Under the pieces are notes generated by a model, which was not told the origin of the DNA, searched no databases, and saw only the letters and a program-made list of their open reading frames with translations. DNA of 16,500 nucleotides from NCBI GenBank assembly GCA_947588325.1, contig CANPYH010000018.1:1-16500 (forward strand), read 5' to 3'. Of this stretch, positions 1 to 7,153 are shown one piece after another. How positions within the stretch are numbered: the stretch's first letter is position 1; every line of letters starts with the position of its first letter. The position numbers and the translations under genes are program-made. This stretch comes from an uncultured Clostridia bacterium. Lineage in GTDB: Bacteria > Bacillota > Clostridia > Christensenellales > Pumilibacteraceae.

Positions 1-404
1 GGTGTGAAGTCGAACTCGGGCTTTTTGCCGAATACCTTGATAACCTCGTTGTTCTCTTTGCCCCCAGCGACTACGTCGTCGTCGGGAAGGTTGGGCAGAC
101 GGCACACGAGATCGTTTAACTCGCTCTCTACGGCGGCAATCTCGGCGTCTCCCGCCGCTATCTGCTCGCCTATCGCTTTCATGCGCACGAATATCTCGCT
201 CGCGTCCTTACCCTCTTTCTTGAGTTTGGGCACTTCGGCGCTCGCCTTGTTGCGCTCGCTCTTCAGCTCGTCTATCTTAACGATAAGCGCGCGACGCTTT
301 TCATCCAATGCCGCGATCTTGCCGAGGTCTGCCTCACAGCCCTTCTTCGCAAGACGCGCTTTGACCCCTTCAGGGTCCGTCAAAATCATTTTTATGTCTA
401 TCAT
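1..404 (-). CDS. serS: Seryl-tRNA synthetase, N-terminal part (cut by window start)
   Basis: Charges tRNA-Ser with serine in the cytoplasm; class II aminoacyl-tRNA synthetase. Only the first 134 codons are in the window. The protein opens MIDIKMILTDPEGVKARLAK, which matches the usual SerRS start, and continues into a long charged helical region (about residues 28-110, rich in E/K/R/A). This is the antiparallel coiled-coil arm that binds the tRNA long variable arm. The catalytic domain lies beyond the window. The start ATG is at 404, with GAGGTG at 415-420 as ribosome binding site. A candidate promoter lies at 440-468, giving a short leader with no T-box. It follows the lipoprotein gene on the same strand but is separated from it by a hairpin at 541-574, so it is probably transcribed on its own. 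Confidence 0.93.
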   Translation of the reverse strand, partial: MIDIKMILTDPEGVKARLAKKGCEADLGKIAALDEKRRALIVKIDELKSERNKASAEVPKLKKEGKDASEIFVRMKAIGEQIAAGDAEIAAVESELNDLVCRLPNLPDDDVVAGGKENNEVIKVFGKKPEFDFT

Positions 405-439
405 TCGCGTTTTTCACCTCATGATGTTTAACGTTATTT

Positions 440-468
440 AGTTTAGCATATTATCCCAATAAATACAA
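440..468 (-). promoter_or_regulatory. Candidate promoter of serS
   Basis: On the minus strand TTGTAT (468-463), a 17-bp spacer, then TAAACT (445-440). The boxes are imperfect, but the spacing and the position about 36 bp ahead of the serS start fit. The leader would be about 30 nt, too short for a T-box riboswitch. Confidence 0.4.
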
Positions 469-540
469 GTATTTTTAAGATAATTTTGAGCGGCGCAATG
501 CACCGTCAGGCTGTAAGTCTATAAAATCTCATAATATAGC

Positions 541-574
541 AGAACACTCTGCGTGGTACCACACAGAGTGTTCT
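541..574 (-). terminator. Hairpin after lipoprotein 1, probable terminator
   Basis: Perfect 11-bp arms AGAACACTCTG and CAGAGTGTTCT enclose a second palindrome, GTGGTACCAC. It starts 26 bp after the lipoprotein stop codon. The minus-strand side has only a weak U-tract (GCTATATTAT), while the plus-strand side is richer in T (TTTGTTGTTT). It is therefore a plausible but not classical terminator, or a bidirectional one. Confidence 0.55.
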
Positions 575-600
575 TTGTTGTTTAGTCAGCCGTATTGATA

Positions 601-2766
601 TTACACAATGAGCAACTGTCTGCAGCTCCACTCTTCGGTGAAGGAGTAGGTCTTGCCGCCAACGGTGATTTCAGCGTGGTCGGGATCAACCTTTGCCTGC
701 GAAGATCCGAGGTTGCCGGGCTCATCTTCCCAGCCTGCGTGCATGTAGTATCTGCCTGCTGCGAATTCGGAGATATCAGCCTTCATAACGAATGTGCCGG
801 CCCCTTCATTGTAATCGGTTACTTCGAGAGTAAACTTCTGTCTGCCGGAAACTTCGCCGTCAATGATATAGGCTGCGAGTTCTTCCTGTGAATATTTCCC
901 ATAGAAGCCACTGAATACGATGTAAGGAACATCGCCTTCGCCTACTTCAAGTCCGACTTGGTTGACGGATACCTCGGTGGTATCTCTGCCGTAAACGACG
1001 ATTGCGCCCCACTTGCCCATGCCGACATAGTATCTGATCGTATGGTCTTTGCTGTCCGCATAAATCGCGCCGCGGTTCTCGATAAGTCCTACATTGACAA
1101 TCTCGAGATCCTCGTTGGTGCACCAGCTGTTAAGCAGGTTGCCGTCGTTAGAGGTAGGCTCTTTGTAGATGACGGTTCCGCCCTCATTACTGTCGTAAAT
1201 CTGGAAGTGCGCGTAACCGTCGGTTGCGAGCGTGAATCCTTCTTCGGGAGTAAGCGTGAAAGTAACCGTCCAATTGCCTTCCTGGTCAATGGGAGCGAAC
1301 TTGCCGAACGAGCTCGATACCCACCAGTCGATGTGTACCCACTTGCCCGCAATAGCCATCTCCTCATCGTCCATGTAAGGCTGGGTTATCTTACCTGTGA
1401 AGGTAACGGTCGGGTCGCCATCCTCGGTTGCACCCATCTTCATTTCGAACGTGGTAACATAGTCAACCCAATAAACGCGAAGGTCTTTCTCCGTGTCGGT
1501 GTCCTGCGTTGCGAAGCAGTAGTTGAGCTTGCCGACGAGAATGGACTGGTCCATATCGAGAACTTCCGTTCCCGCAAAGTCGTTGATATCGATCTCCGAA
1601 CTGCCGGCGTCGGTGGTCAAAGTTATCGTTATCCACTTGCCGTTGAGGTCGTTCATCGTCTTGCCTTCTCCATCCTGCGTGATACCCGTCAGGTCATATT
1701 CGAGCGTGAACTCGGCGCCCTTGGAGCCGCCTGTAAGTTCAGTAGACGTCGTTGTGAAGAGCGGACTGACTTCGCCGTTGAAGAGCGTAAGTTTGAGCGT
1801 CTTTGCCGCCTGCCAAGTGCCGACAAGCGAGAGGTAAGGTTTACCTTCTTTGTCCTTTAACTCGATCTTGGAAAGAGCGACGAGGTTAGCCTTGAATGTA
1901 GCGGTATAATCTGCGCTCGCTGCCGTTTCGGGAGTGATGGCGGTGACTTTATCCGTACCCTGGAACCAGCCCTTGAATACGAAGTCTCCGTCCGATCCCT
2001 TGGTGAGCTCGGGAAGGGTTATGCTCTTGGTAAGTTTTGCGTTGTACCAAATCGTTACGCTCGAGGTAACGTCCTGGGTCTTATTCTCGGTAATCTTGAA
2101 GGTGCCCGCGGTTATCTCGCTTGCAAACTGCGATTTGACGCCGTCTACCCATCCCTCGGGAAGCGTACCGCCGCCCAGGTCGAGATTGAAGGTTGCCGCA
2201 ACTGCCGCGTCAAGCGATACGGAATCGCTCACAGAACCGCTGTAGCTGATCTTGAACGAATCGTCCCCGATAGCGAATGCGGAGCCGCTGTTGTATACAA
2301 CCGAGCATTTCGAGTTATCCACAGCCTCGGTCGTGCCGATATCGTAGTGGACTTCGACTTCCATGCCCGTCTTATCCAATGTCTCGCCCGCATTGTATGT
2401 AAGTTTTGTCGGCTTCGTCTTAACGACGAGGGAACCGATAGTTGCTTCGGATGCGACTATAATCTCGGCGTCTGCAGTAACGGTGACCGTATAAACCCCG
2501 TCCTTCGCTCTGAGCGTCGACTTATTGTTCTTAACCGAAGTAACTTTGTAGCCTTGTTTCGCAGTTACTTTGAAGGAAATCTGCTCTCCTTCCGCAACTT
2601 TTTCCGGCAAAGCGCTTCCATCCGCCATTTCTACCGTTACTTGCTCGCTCTCATAAGTCCACTTGACCTGGAAATTCGTGCCTCCGCACGCCACCAAAGA
2701 CAAGCTGAGCGCAAGAAGCAATGCGATAGATATAACGGATATCAACAAAGTTCTTTTTGCTTTCAT
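601..2766 (-). CDS. Large surface lipoprotein 1, Ig-like and InlB-type repeat domains
   Basis: Predicted 721-residue lipoprotein anchored to the outer face of the membrane. Function not recognised. A basic N-terminus (MKAKR), a hydrophobic stretch and a lipobox LVAC with C27 are clear. Then follow a small beta domain (about 35-108), a segment like the bacterial Ig-like group 3 fold (about 110-190, 'YNAGETLDKTGMEVEVHY'), and a segment ending like an InlB/Listeria-Bacteroides repeat ('FKGWFQG' about 262-268). The C-terminal 420 residues appear to be three beta-rich modules. An upstream in-frame ATG at 2820 is rejected because AAAGGAGG sits just ahead of the ATG at 2766. The next gene upstream is a paralog with the same start, layout and the shared motif 'PYLSLVGTW'/'PYLMINGTW'. 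Binding of a polymer or host ligand is only a guess. Expression is probably set by the poly-G promoter at 2823-2850. Confidence 0.88.
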   Translation of the reverse strand: MKAKRTLLISVISIALLLALSLSLVACGGTNFQVKWTYESEQVTVEMADGSALPEKVAEGEQISFKVTAKQGYKVTSVKNNKSTLRAKDGVYTVTVTADAEIIVASEATIGSLVVKTKPTKLTYNAGETLDKTGMEVEVHYDIGTTEAVDNSKCSVVYNSGSAFAIGDDSFKISYSGSVSDSVSLDAAVAATFNLDLGGGTLPEGWVDGVKSQFASEITAGTFKITENKTQDVTSSVTIWYNAKLTKSITLPELTKGSDGDFVFKGWFQGTDKVTAITPETAASADYTATFKANLVALSKIELKDKEGKPYLSLVGTWQAAKTLKLTLFNGEVSPLFTTTSTELTGGSKGAEFTLEYDLTGITQDGEGKTMNDLNGKWITITLTTDAGSSEIDINDFAGTEVLDMDQSILVGKLNYCFATQDTDTEKDLRVYWVDYVTTFEMKMGATEDGDPTVTFTGKITQPYMDDEEMAIAGKWVHIDWWVSSSFGKFAPIDQEGNWTVTFTLTPEEGFTLATDGYAHFQIYDSNEGGTVIYKEPTSNDGNLLNSWCTNEDLEIVNVGLIENRGAIYADSKDHTIRYYVGMGKWGAIVVYGRDTTEVSVNQVGLEVGEGDVPYIVFSGFYGKYSQEELAAYIIDGEVSGRQKFTLEVTDYNEGAGTFVMKADISEFAAGRYYMHAGWEDEPGNLGSSQAKVDPDHAEITVGGKTYSFTEEWSCRQLLIV

Positions 2767-2822
2767 ATCTTTTCTTCCTCCTTTAATTCTGTCGGGCTTT
2801 AACCGCCCCATACAGTGCACCT

Positions 2823-2850
2823 ATAATAACACTACCCCCCCCTATGTCAA
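2823..2850 (-). promoter_or_regulatory. Promoter of lipoprotein 1 with G8 tract in the spacer
   Basis: On the minus strand TTGACA (2850-2845) is a perfect -35 box. TATTAT (2828-2823) is a good -10 box. The 16-bp spacer contains eight consecutive G residues (2835-2842). An A/T-rich stretch lies directly upstream, as in an UP element. The layout matches the promoter at 5254-5285, which differs mainly in G-tract length. Confidence 0.75.
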
Positions 2851-2917
2851 TACCTTTTGGAAAAAAAGTCCGAAAATTAAACGCTTATATGCTATCTTTG
2901 TCAAAATTAAACATAAA

Positions 2918-2952
2918 AAGAGCGGATCGACGATTTTTGCCAATCCGCTCTT
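2918..2952 (-). terminator. Rho-independent terminator of lipoprotein 2
   Basis: Minus-strand hairpin with 10-bp arms AAGAGCGGAT and ATCCGCTCTT and a 15-nt loop, followed by TTTATGTTT. It begins 28 bp after the stop of lipoprotein 2. It separates the two lipoprotein genes into independent transcription units. Confidence 0.8.
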
Positions 2953-2980
2953 GTGTCATTTAATTTTCCGTGAAGTCCGA

Positions 2981-5200
2981 TTATGCCGCCGTGCTTACAA
3001 GCACCATAACGAGACCGCCGTTATCGTTCTCCCAACCGGTGAACCCGACGGCTGCGGGATTTACCAATGTGTAGGTAAGACCGCCGACCGTGACGGAAGA
3101 GCCAATCTCGGGAGCAACGAGGTTAGCAACGAGGTTATGTTCAGCCTGTGCGTCTCCGTCCCCGCCTGCGCCGAAGCAGTAGTGGAAGTACAATCTCTGA
3201 CCGTCCGCAGGCTCCTTTGCTGCGTTTTCGTCGTGGATCTTGAACTTAATCGTGAACTTGCCTGCTTCGGTCACTTCGACAGTCGCATCAATAAGTCCTG
3301 CTGCGCCATCCGAACCTGCGGTGTAACCCCAATCGGTGTGAATCTGTACGCCATACTTGAGGTTATGCGCAAGCGCCTCCTGAGCCGTCTGTGTAGTCGA
3401 CCAGACGTTGGTGCTGTAAGTGCCCTCGATTGCAAGATATGCGTCCGTCTCGTCGCTTATGAGTTTAGCGCTCGTCATCGAGGTTGCCTCGCCTTGTACA
3501 TAAGCCATGAGACCGGGAGCGTTACCCTGACCGACGTAGTAAGCTATGCCATTCGAGTTCTCCACTCTGAGTGCGCGAACCATCTCGCCCGCCTTAGTCT
3601 CGAGAACGGGCAGATCGGTGTCGCAAGCGGAGAGCACAAGGTTGACGTCGCCGGTATAACCGATTTGCTTGGACTCGTCAAGGCTCTTCATCTTTATGTG
3701 CGCCCAATAGTTGGTCTTGGCGCTGAATTCGGTTATATCGATAGGCACGGTGAACGAGCCGTCCTCTGCGCTTATCGTCGCCTTGTCGTTGTGTGCGGGG
3801 AACCAATCGACTTCGAAGGTGCCGCCCCAATAATCCTGATCGTAAACGGTGCCCTTAACGGTAGCCGTTATCTTATCCTGTTCGCCCTTTTCAAGAGAGA
3901 CGGTGTAGTCATAGTCAACGTTGTTATAGAACACTTTGAGGGTGTAGTCGTTGTTGCTGTTATCGTCGTATTGCGTGAACATGAAGGCGTGACCTCTGCC
4001 GTCCTTGATCTTCGAACCCATGTCAACGACCGCTTTCTGCTCGTCGGTGTTGAGGTGGATCATCATATATCCTTCATCGCCCTCTACCGTCGAGTAAAGG
4101 CGGACGTCCATCCACTTGCCTTCGCAGCCTTCCTCTGCCGAGAGAAGGTTGAGGTTGAACTCGAGGTTGAATGCGTCGCTGCTCCCTCTCTCTACCGAGG
4201 TGCCTTCGAGTATGGTTACGGGAAGGTTGCCCTCGTAAAGCACAAGGCGTGCTGCCGTAACGGCGTCGCTCCAGGTGCCGTTTATCATGAGGTAGGGATC
4301 GTCGCCCTTCTTCTCGAACTTAATCTCGCTGACCACTACGGGCACGATACCCCAGTTAACCGTCATTGTTACGCTCAACTTGGTCGTCGAGGTTATTTCC
4401 TTAACCGTGGATCCGCTTATGCCGAGTATCTCGTGGTTCTTCCAGGTCAGGTCGTCAGCCGTGGGAAGCGTTACCGTTTCGCTGACATTGAGATAGGAGA
4501 AGGACAGCACTCCGCTCGCGTTCTTGAAGTCGCCTATTACGCTTCTGTCCGCAAGATCCTGATAGTATGCAACCTTCTCCGCGTCAAGCGTTGCGCCCTC
4601 GCCGTAGTTAAACGTGAACTTATAGCGCACGGCGGGAATGGTCTTTTCCACCGTCTGTCCGTCGTAAGAGAATGTTACCGTCGTTTCGCCGCCGACAAAC
4701 TGCGTCGGGGCTACGGTGTAGTTATCCACCTCTACTTCGGTAGGCTCGTCCACATAGTGCGCCTTAACCACTACGCCCTGAAGGCTGAGCTGATCGCCCG
4801 CTATGTATTGCCTGGTCTCGTCAAAGCCCTCAACCGTCAGGCTCTGTGTTACCCTCGAGGTCGTAATCGTGATTTCCTTGTCCTCGGTGATGTTGTTTAC
4901 CGAATAGGTAGTCACGCCGTTGCTCGTCCTCTTGGTCGCCCCCGTTACTTTTACGGTGTAACCGTTGTCTGCGGTGACCTGGAAGGTGAGGCTCTTTCCG
5001 TCCTCGATACTCTCGGGCATACCCTCCGCCGCTTCTCCGTCAATAGCGACTGCCGTTACGTGCGCATGGGAATCGACATTCCAATTGATTGCGTGAGTGG
5101 TCGCTCCGCACGCGGTAAAGACGGCGCACGATACGATAACTGCCACAACCAAAGCAAGCGCTACGGTAAGGGAAACCGCAAGACTTCTTTTTGCTTTCAT
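2981..5200 (-). CDS. Large surface lipoprotein 2, paralog of lipoprotein 1
   Basis: Predicted 739-residue lipoprotein; no specific function recognised. MKAKR and a hydrophobic stretch lead to a lipobox FTAC with C31. Then come a beta domain ending 'NITEDKEITITTS' (to about 115), an Ig-like group 3 style segment (about 118-190, 'YIAGDQLSLQGVVVKAHY'), a middle domain, and C-terminal beta modules starting with 'PYLMINGTW', followed by 'EGKWMDVRL'. The matching motifs in lipoprotein 1 are 'PYLSLVGTW' and 'NGKWITITL', and the order of modules is the same, so the two arose by duplication and then diverged widely. The start at 5200 has AAAGGAGG ahead of it, nearly the same leader as lipoprotein 1. 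It has its own terminator (2918-2952) and a promoter with an 11-G spacer tract (5254-5285). A solute-binding or adhesive role is possible but unproven. Confidence 0.88.
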   Translation of the reverse strand: MKAKRSLAVSLTVALALVVAVIVSCAVFTACGATTHAINWNVDSHAHVTAVAIDGEAAEGMPESIEDGKSLTFQVTADNGYTVKVTGATKRTSNGVTTYSVNNITEDKEITITTSRVTQSLTVEGFDETRQYIAGDQLSLQGVVVKAHYVDEPTEVEVDNYTVAPTQFVGGETTVTFSYDGQTVEKTIPAVRYKFTFNYGEGATLDAEKVAYYQDLADRSVIGDFKNASGVLSFSYLNVSETVTLPTADDLTWKNHEILGISGSTVKEITSTTKLSVTMTVNWGIVPVVVSEIKFEKKGDDPYLMINGTWSDAVTAARLVLYEGNLPVTILEGTSVERGSSDAFNLEFNLNLLSAEEGCEGKWMDVRLYSTVEGDEGYMMIHLNTDEQKAVVDMGSKIKDGRGHAFMFTQYDDNSNNDYTLKVFYNNVDYDYTVSLEKGEQDKITATVKGTVYDQDYWGGTFEVDWFPAHNDKATISAEDGSFTVPIDITEFSAKTNYWAHIKMKSLDESKQIGYTGDVNLVLSACDTDLPVLETKAGEMVRALRVENSNGIAYYVGQGNAPGLMAYVQGEATSMTSAKLISDETDAYLAIEGTYSTNVWSTTQTAQEALAHNLKYGVQIHTDWGYTAGSDGAAGLIDATVEVTEAGKFTIKFKIHDENAAKEPADGQRLYFHYCFGAGGDGDAQAEHNLVANLVAPEIGSSVTVGGLTYTLVNPAAVGFTGWENDNGGLVMVLVSTAA

Positions 5201-5253
5201 ATCTTCCTCCTTTTAATTTCTCTTCGCCTATGAAGCGAGAATTTTATACACAT

Positions 5254-5285
5254 ATCATAACACATACCCCCCCCCCCAATGTCAA
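5254..5285 (-). promoter_or_regulatory. Promoter of lipoprotein 2 with G11 tract in the spacer
   Basis: On the minus strand TTGACA (5285-5280) is a perfect -35 box and TATGAT (5259-5254) is a good -10 box. The spacer is 20 bp and contains eleven consecutive G residues (5267-5277). A 20-bp spacer is too long for good sigma-A recognition; loss of three G would give the optimal 17 bp. Sequence just upstream of the -35 box (TTTTTTTCAAAAGGGTA) is shared with the lipoprotein 1 promoter. Confidence 0.75.
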
Positions 5286-5424
5286 TACCCTTTTGAAAAA
5301 AACTTGGCATAAATTTCGATTTTTTTTGCGTAAAATTCGGCGTTTTGCACAAAGTGGCTAATTTCGCCTTTTATCCTTATATATAAGCGTTGGAAAAAAT
5401 TTCGGGAGTGTGCATTCGCGAGTA

Positions 5425-5452
5425 TTGACAAAATCCGACAAACTGTTATAAT
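5425..5452 (+). promoter_or_regulatory. Consensus promoter of the zinc-ribbon gene
   Basis: TTGACA (5425-5430), a 16-bp spacer and TATAAT (5447-5452): both boxes match consensus. Transcription should start near 5459. The ATG at 5457 would then lie at or before the transcript end, which supports the start at 5544 for this gene. Confidence 0.85.
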
Positions 5453-5543
5453 TATTATGCTATCGGTGCGGCTTATCGCGTATGCTCTTTTAACCGTTGG
5501 TTTAAGCCGCTTCGTCTATGTTGCACGGAGGCAATTATTCTAC

Positions 5544-6677
5544 ATGGATCAGGGGAGCGACAAGCGCAACACGCAAAAATCGCCCGTCGGGAATGCGGCG
5601 GACGACTTATCCCTTACGCCCGAGGACGAGACAATCGTTTCGAAGTGTCCGTCGTGCGGGGGAAATATGGTGTATAATCCTTCGACCTATTGTTTGCAAT
5701 GCGAGTCGTGCGGGAGGATAGTGGAGATACGGCACCGCATGGCGAGCGAGATAGGTTTCGACAAGCTGGTAGACGCGCAATCGGTATGGGATACCGAGAC
5801 GCGGGCTTACGTCTGCAATTCCTGCGGCGCGAAGCAGTTGATGTCGCGGCGGAATATGTCGCCGATCTGCGCCTTTTGCGGCACAGCGAACGTTATTGCC
5901 CTCGACTCCATCAGCGGGCTTCGACCCAACGCCATTCTCCCCTTTACCATCAACGAGGCCGACGCGCACTCGCGCTACGCCGCTTGGGCAAGCAAGAAGT
6001 TCTTTGCGCCGCGTAAGTTTAAGAAGGAGCTTCGGGCGGAGAAGATTTCGGGGCATTACCTCCCCGCCTTTACCTTCGACTCCGATACATATACGCCCTA
6101 TGACGGCATGCTCGGCGAGTATTATTACACGACCTATACCGATTCCGAAGGACACGTTCACACGCAGCAGCACACGCGCTGGTTTTCTATCCACGGCGCA
6201 TACCGCATGTTTCACAACGACATATTTGTCGACGCCTCCGCGCCCGACGCTCGCGGGGCTACTACCCTACGCCGTCTCTCGCCCTATAACACCGACGATT
6301 CCAATGAGTATTCGGACAGTTATCTCTACGGCTTTTCCGCGAGCCAGAACGAGCGCTCGGGGCTGGACTGCTGGGCAGAGGCGCGGGACATTATGGAGAA
6401 ATGCGTACGCCGCGGCATTCTTTCGCAGTATTCCTACGACGTTATCGGGCGGCTTAATTTTAATATGCAATGTTACGGCACTACTTACAAGTATCTGCTC
6501 CTCCCCGTCTATATAGGCCACGCAACCTATCGAGATCGGCTCTATAACTTCTATATGAACGGACAGAACGGCAAAATCTCGGGCAAGACCCCAAGGTCTG
6601 TCGGGAAAATCCTCTCCCTCGTGGGCGGCGGTCTCGCCCTTATCGGCGGCTTTATCGCCTTGTTGGTTTTATTGTAA
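5544..6677 (+). CDS. Double zinc-ribbon protein with C-terminal membrane helix
   Basis: A 377-residue protein of unknown role. It has two zinc-ribbon-like clusters: C35-x2-C38 with C50-x2-C53-x2-C56, and C91-x2-C94 with C109-x2-C112. The central and C-terminal part is rich in Tyr, His and Asp. The last 25 residues form one hydrophobic helix ('LVGGGLALIGGFIALLVLL') directly after a basic stretch, so it is probably tail-anchored with the ribbons in the cytoplasm. Such proteins are often labelled TFIIB-type zinc-ribbon proteins in Clostridia, but that resemblance is to the ribbon only. The start at 5544 is chosen because CGGAGG (5526-5531) precedes it. The in-frame ATG at 5457 coincides with the predicted transcription start and would add a hydrophobic N-terminus. 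It is the only plus-strand gene and is divergent from lipoprotein 2. Confidence 0.82.
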   Translation: MDQGSDKRNTQKSPVGNAADDLSLTPEDETIVSKCPSCGGNMVYNPSTYCLQCESCGRIVEIRHRMASEIGFDKLVDAQSVWDTETRAYVCNSCGAKQLMSRRNMSPICAFCGTANVIALDSISGLRPNAILPFTINEADAHSRYAAWASKKFFAPRKFKKELRAEKISGHYLPAFTFDSDTYTPYDGMLGEYYYTTYTDSEGHVHTQQHTRWFSIHGAYRMFHNDIFVDASAPDARGATTLRRLSPYNTDDSNEYSDSYLYGFSASQNERSGLDCWAEARDIMEKCVRRGILSQYSYDVIGRLNFNMQCYGTTYKYLLLPVYIGHATYRDRLYNFYMNGQNGKISGKTPRSVGKILSLVGGGLALIGGFIALLVLL

Positions 6678-6693
6678 AAGGGCGTGTTTTGCA

Positions 6694-6731
6694 GGGGGGA
6701 ACCCCCTTTGTGTACAAGGGGGGTCCCCCCC
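6694..6731. repeat. H-type hairpin H1
   Basis: Near-perfect inverted repeat: GGGGGGAACCCCCTT, loop TGTGTAC, AAGGGGGGTCCCCCC. It begins 17 bp after the zinc-ribbon stop codon and may act as its terminator, although the following T-rich run is about 35 bp further on. The loop and flanks match the hairpin at 16092-16134. Confidence 0.75.
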
Positions 6732-6786
6732 CGCTCCCCCTTCCCCTAAAAACTGAAAAACTTTTTCTTTTTATTGTAAATATGTT

Positions 6787-6832
6787 TTTAAGGGGGAAAC
6801 CTTTTTTTGAACAAAAAGGTTTCCCCCTTAAA
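6787..6832. repeat. H-type hairpin H2
   Basis: Perfect 20-bp arms around TTGAAC; the left arm begins TTTAAGGGGGAAACC and the right arm ends GGTTTCCCCCTTAAA. The flank CCCCTTTCCAAAAAAACTG is common to the other H hairpins. There is no T-tail directly after either arm, so terminator function is uncertain. Confidence 0.75.
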
Positions 6833-6922
6833 CCCCTTTCCAAAAAAACTGAAATATATTTTTTTCTTTTTCCTTGTTATGGAGTTGTGTGCGATTAAAT
6901 AACTGACTTTTTATAATACAAG

Positions 6923-6965
6923 ACAATCCCCTCAGTCACGCCGTTGGCGTGACTGAGGGGATTGT
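6923..6965. repeat. P-type palindrome P1, minimal form
   Basis: Perfect 20-bp arms, ACAATCCCCTCAGTCACGCC and its complement, around GTT. It has the same outer ends as P2, P3 and P4 but lacks their ~120-160-bp interior, so it looks like an internal-deletion derivative. Confidence 0.85.
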
Positions 6966-7017
6966 TAAGTTAATAACAAGATAAATAACATATTGCGAAT
7001 ATGCCGGGATTGTCATA

Positions 7018-7124
7018 TAGTAATGCCACAGAAAAAGCACCCTATGCGTGATAGAGTGCTTTATGTTTATTTTGTCTTCTTGCACAAGCCCGAAACGAAC
7101 CGATATGAGAGTGGCGGAGAGATA
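7018..7124 (+). repeat. Direct repeat copy 1 with truncated S element
   Basis: Closely matches 9037-9144 in the same orientation. It includes a hairpin at 7034-7062 (AAAGCAC-c-CTAT, loop, ATAG-a-GTGCTTT) followed by T-rich sequence, and ends GAGAGTGGCGGAGAGATA, the 5' edge of an S element. The match stops there. After six more bases come nine C and seven T (7131-7146), then the stop codon of the ATPase gene. Confidence 0.75.
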
Positions 7125-7153
7125 GTAGTACCCCCCCCCTTTTTTTGTTATAT

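Larger units (their letters stand above)
5201..5543. other. Divergent intergenic region with two promoters
   Basis: It lies between lipoprotein 2 (minus) and the zinc-ribbon gene (plus). It holds the poly-G promoter at 5254-5285 and the consensus promoter at 5425-5452. The 139 bp between them (5286-5424) are A/T-rich with short A and T runs next to the poly-G promoter. I see no further gene or hairpin in it. Confidence 0.7.

Noticed and set aside
405..600. T-box riboswitch ahead of serS, suggested by GTGGTACC
   Set aside because: The motif sits in the loop of a hairpin just after the lipoprotein gene, upstream of the likely serS promoter. There is no specifier-loop region or terminator/antiterminator pair leading into serS.
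2663..5233. Open plus-strand frame of 856 codons across the lipoprotein 2 gene
   Set aside because: It is antisense to a gene with signal peptide, ribosome binding site, promoter and terminator. Its product is Arg/His/Val-rich without domain features. Codon bias of the true gene explains the openness.
5457..5543. N-terminal extension of the zinc-ribbon protein from ATG 5457
   Set aside because: That ATG lies at or before the predicted transcript start, and a clear CGGAGG precedes the ATG at 5544.
6652..6898. Small frames running through the H hairpins on both strands
   Set aside because: They consist of hairpin repeat translated in passing (KGGPP/GKPFF-like strings), with no start signals.
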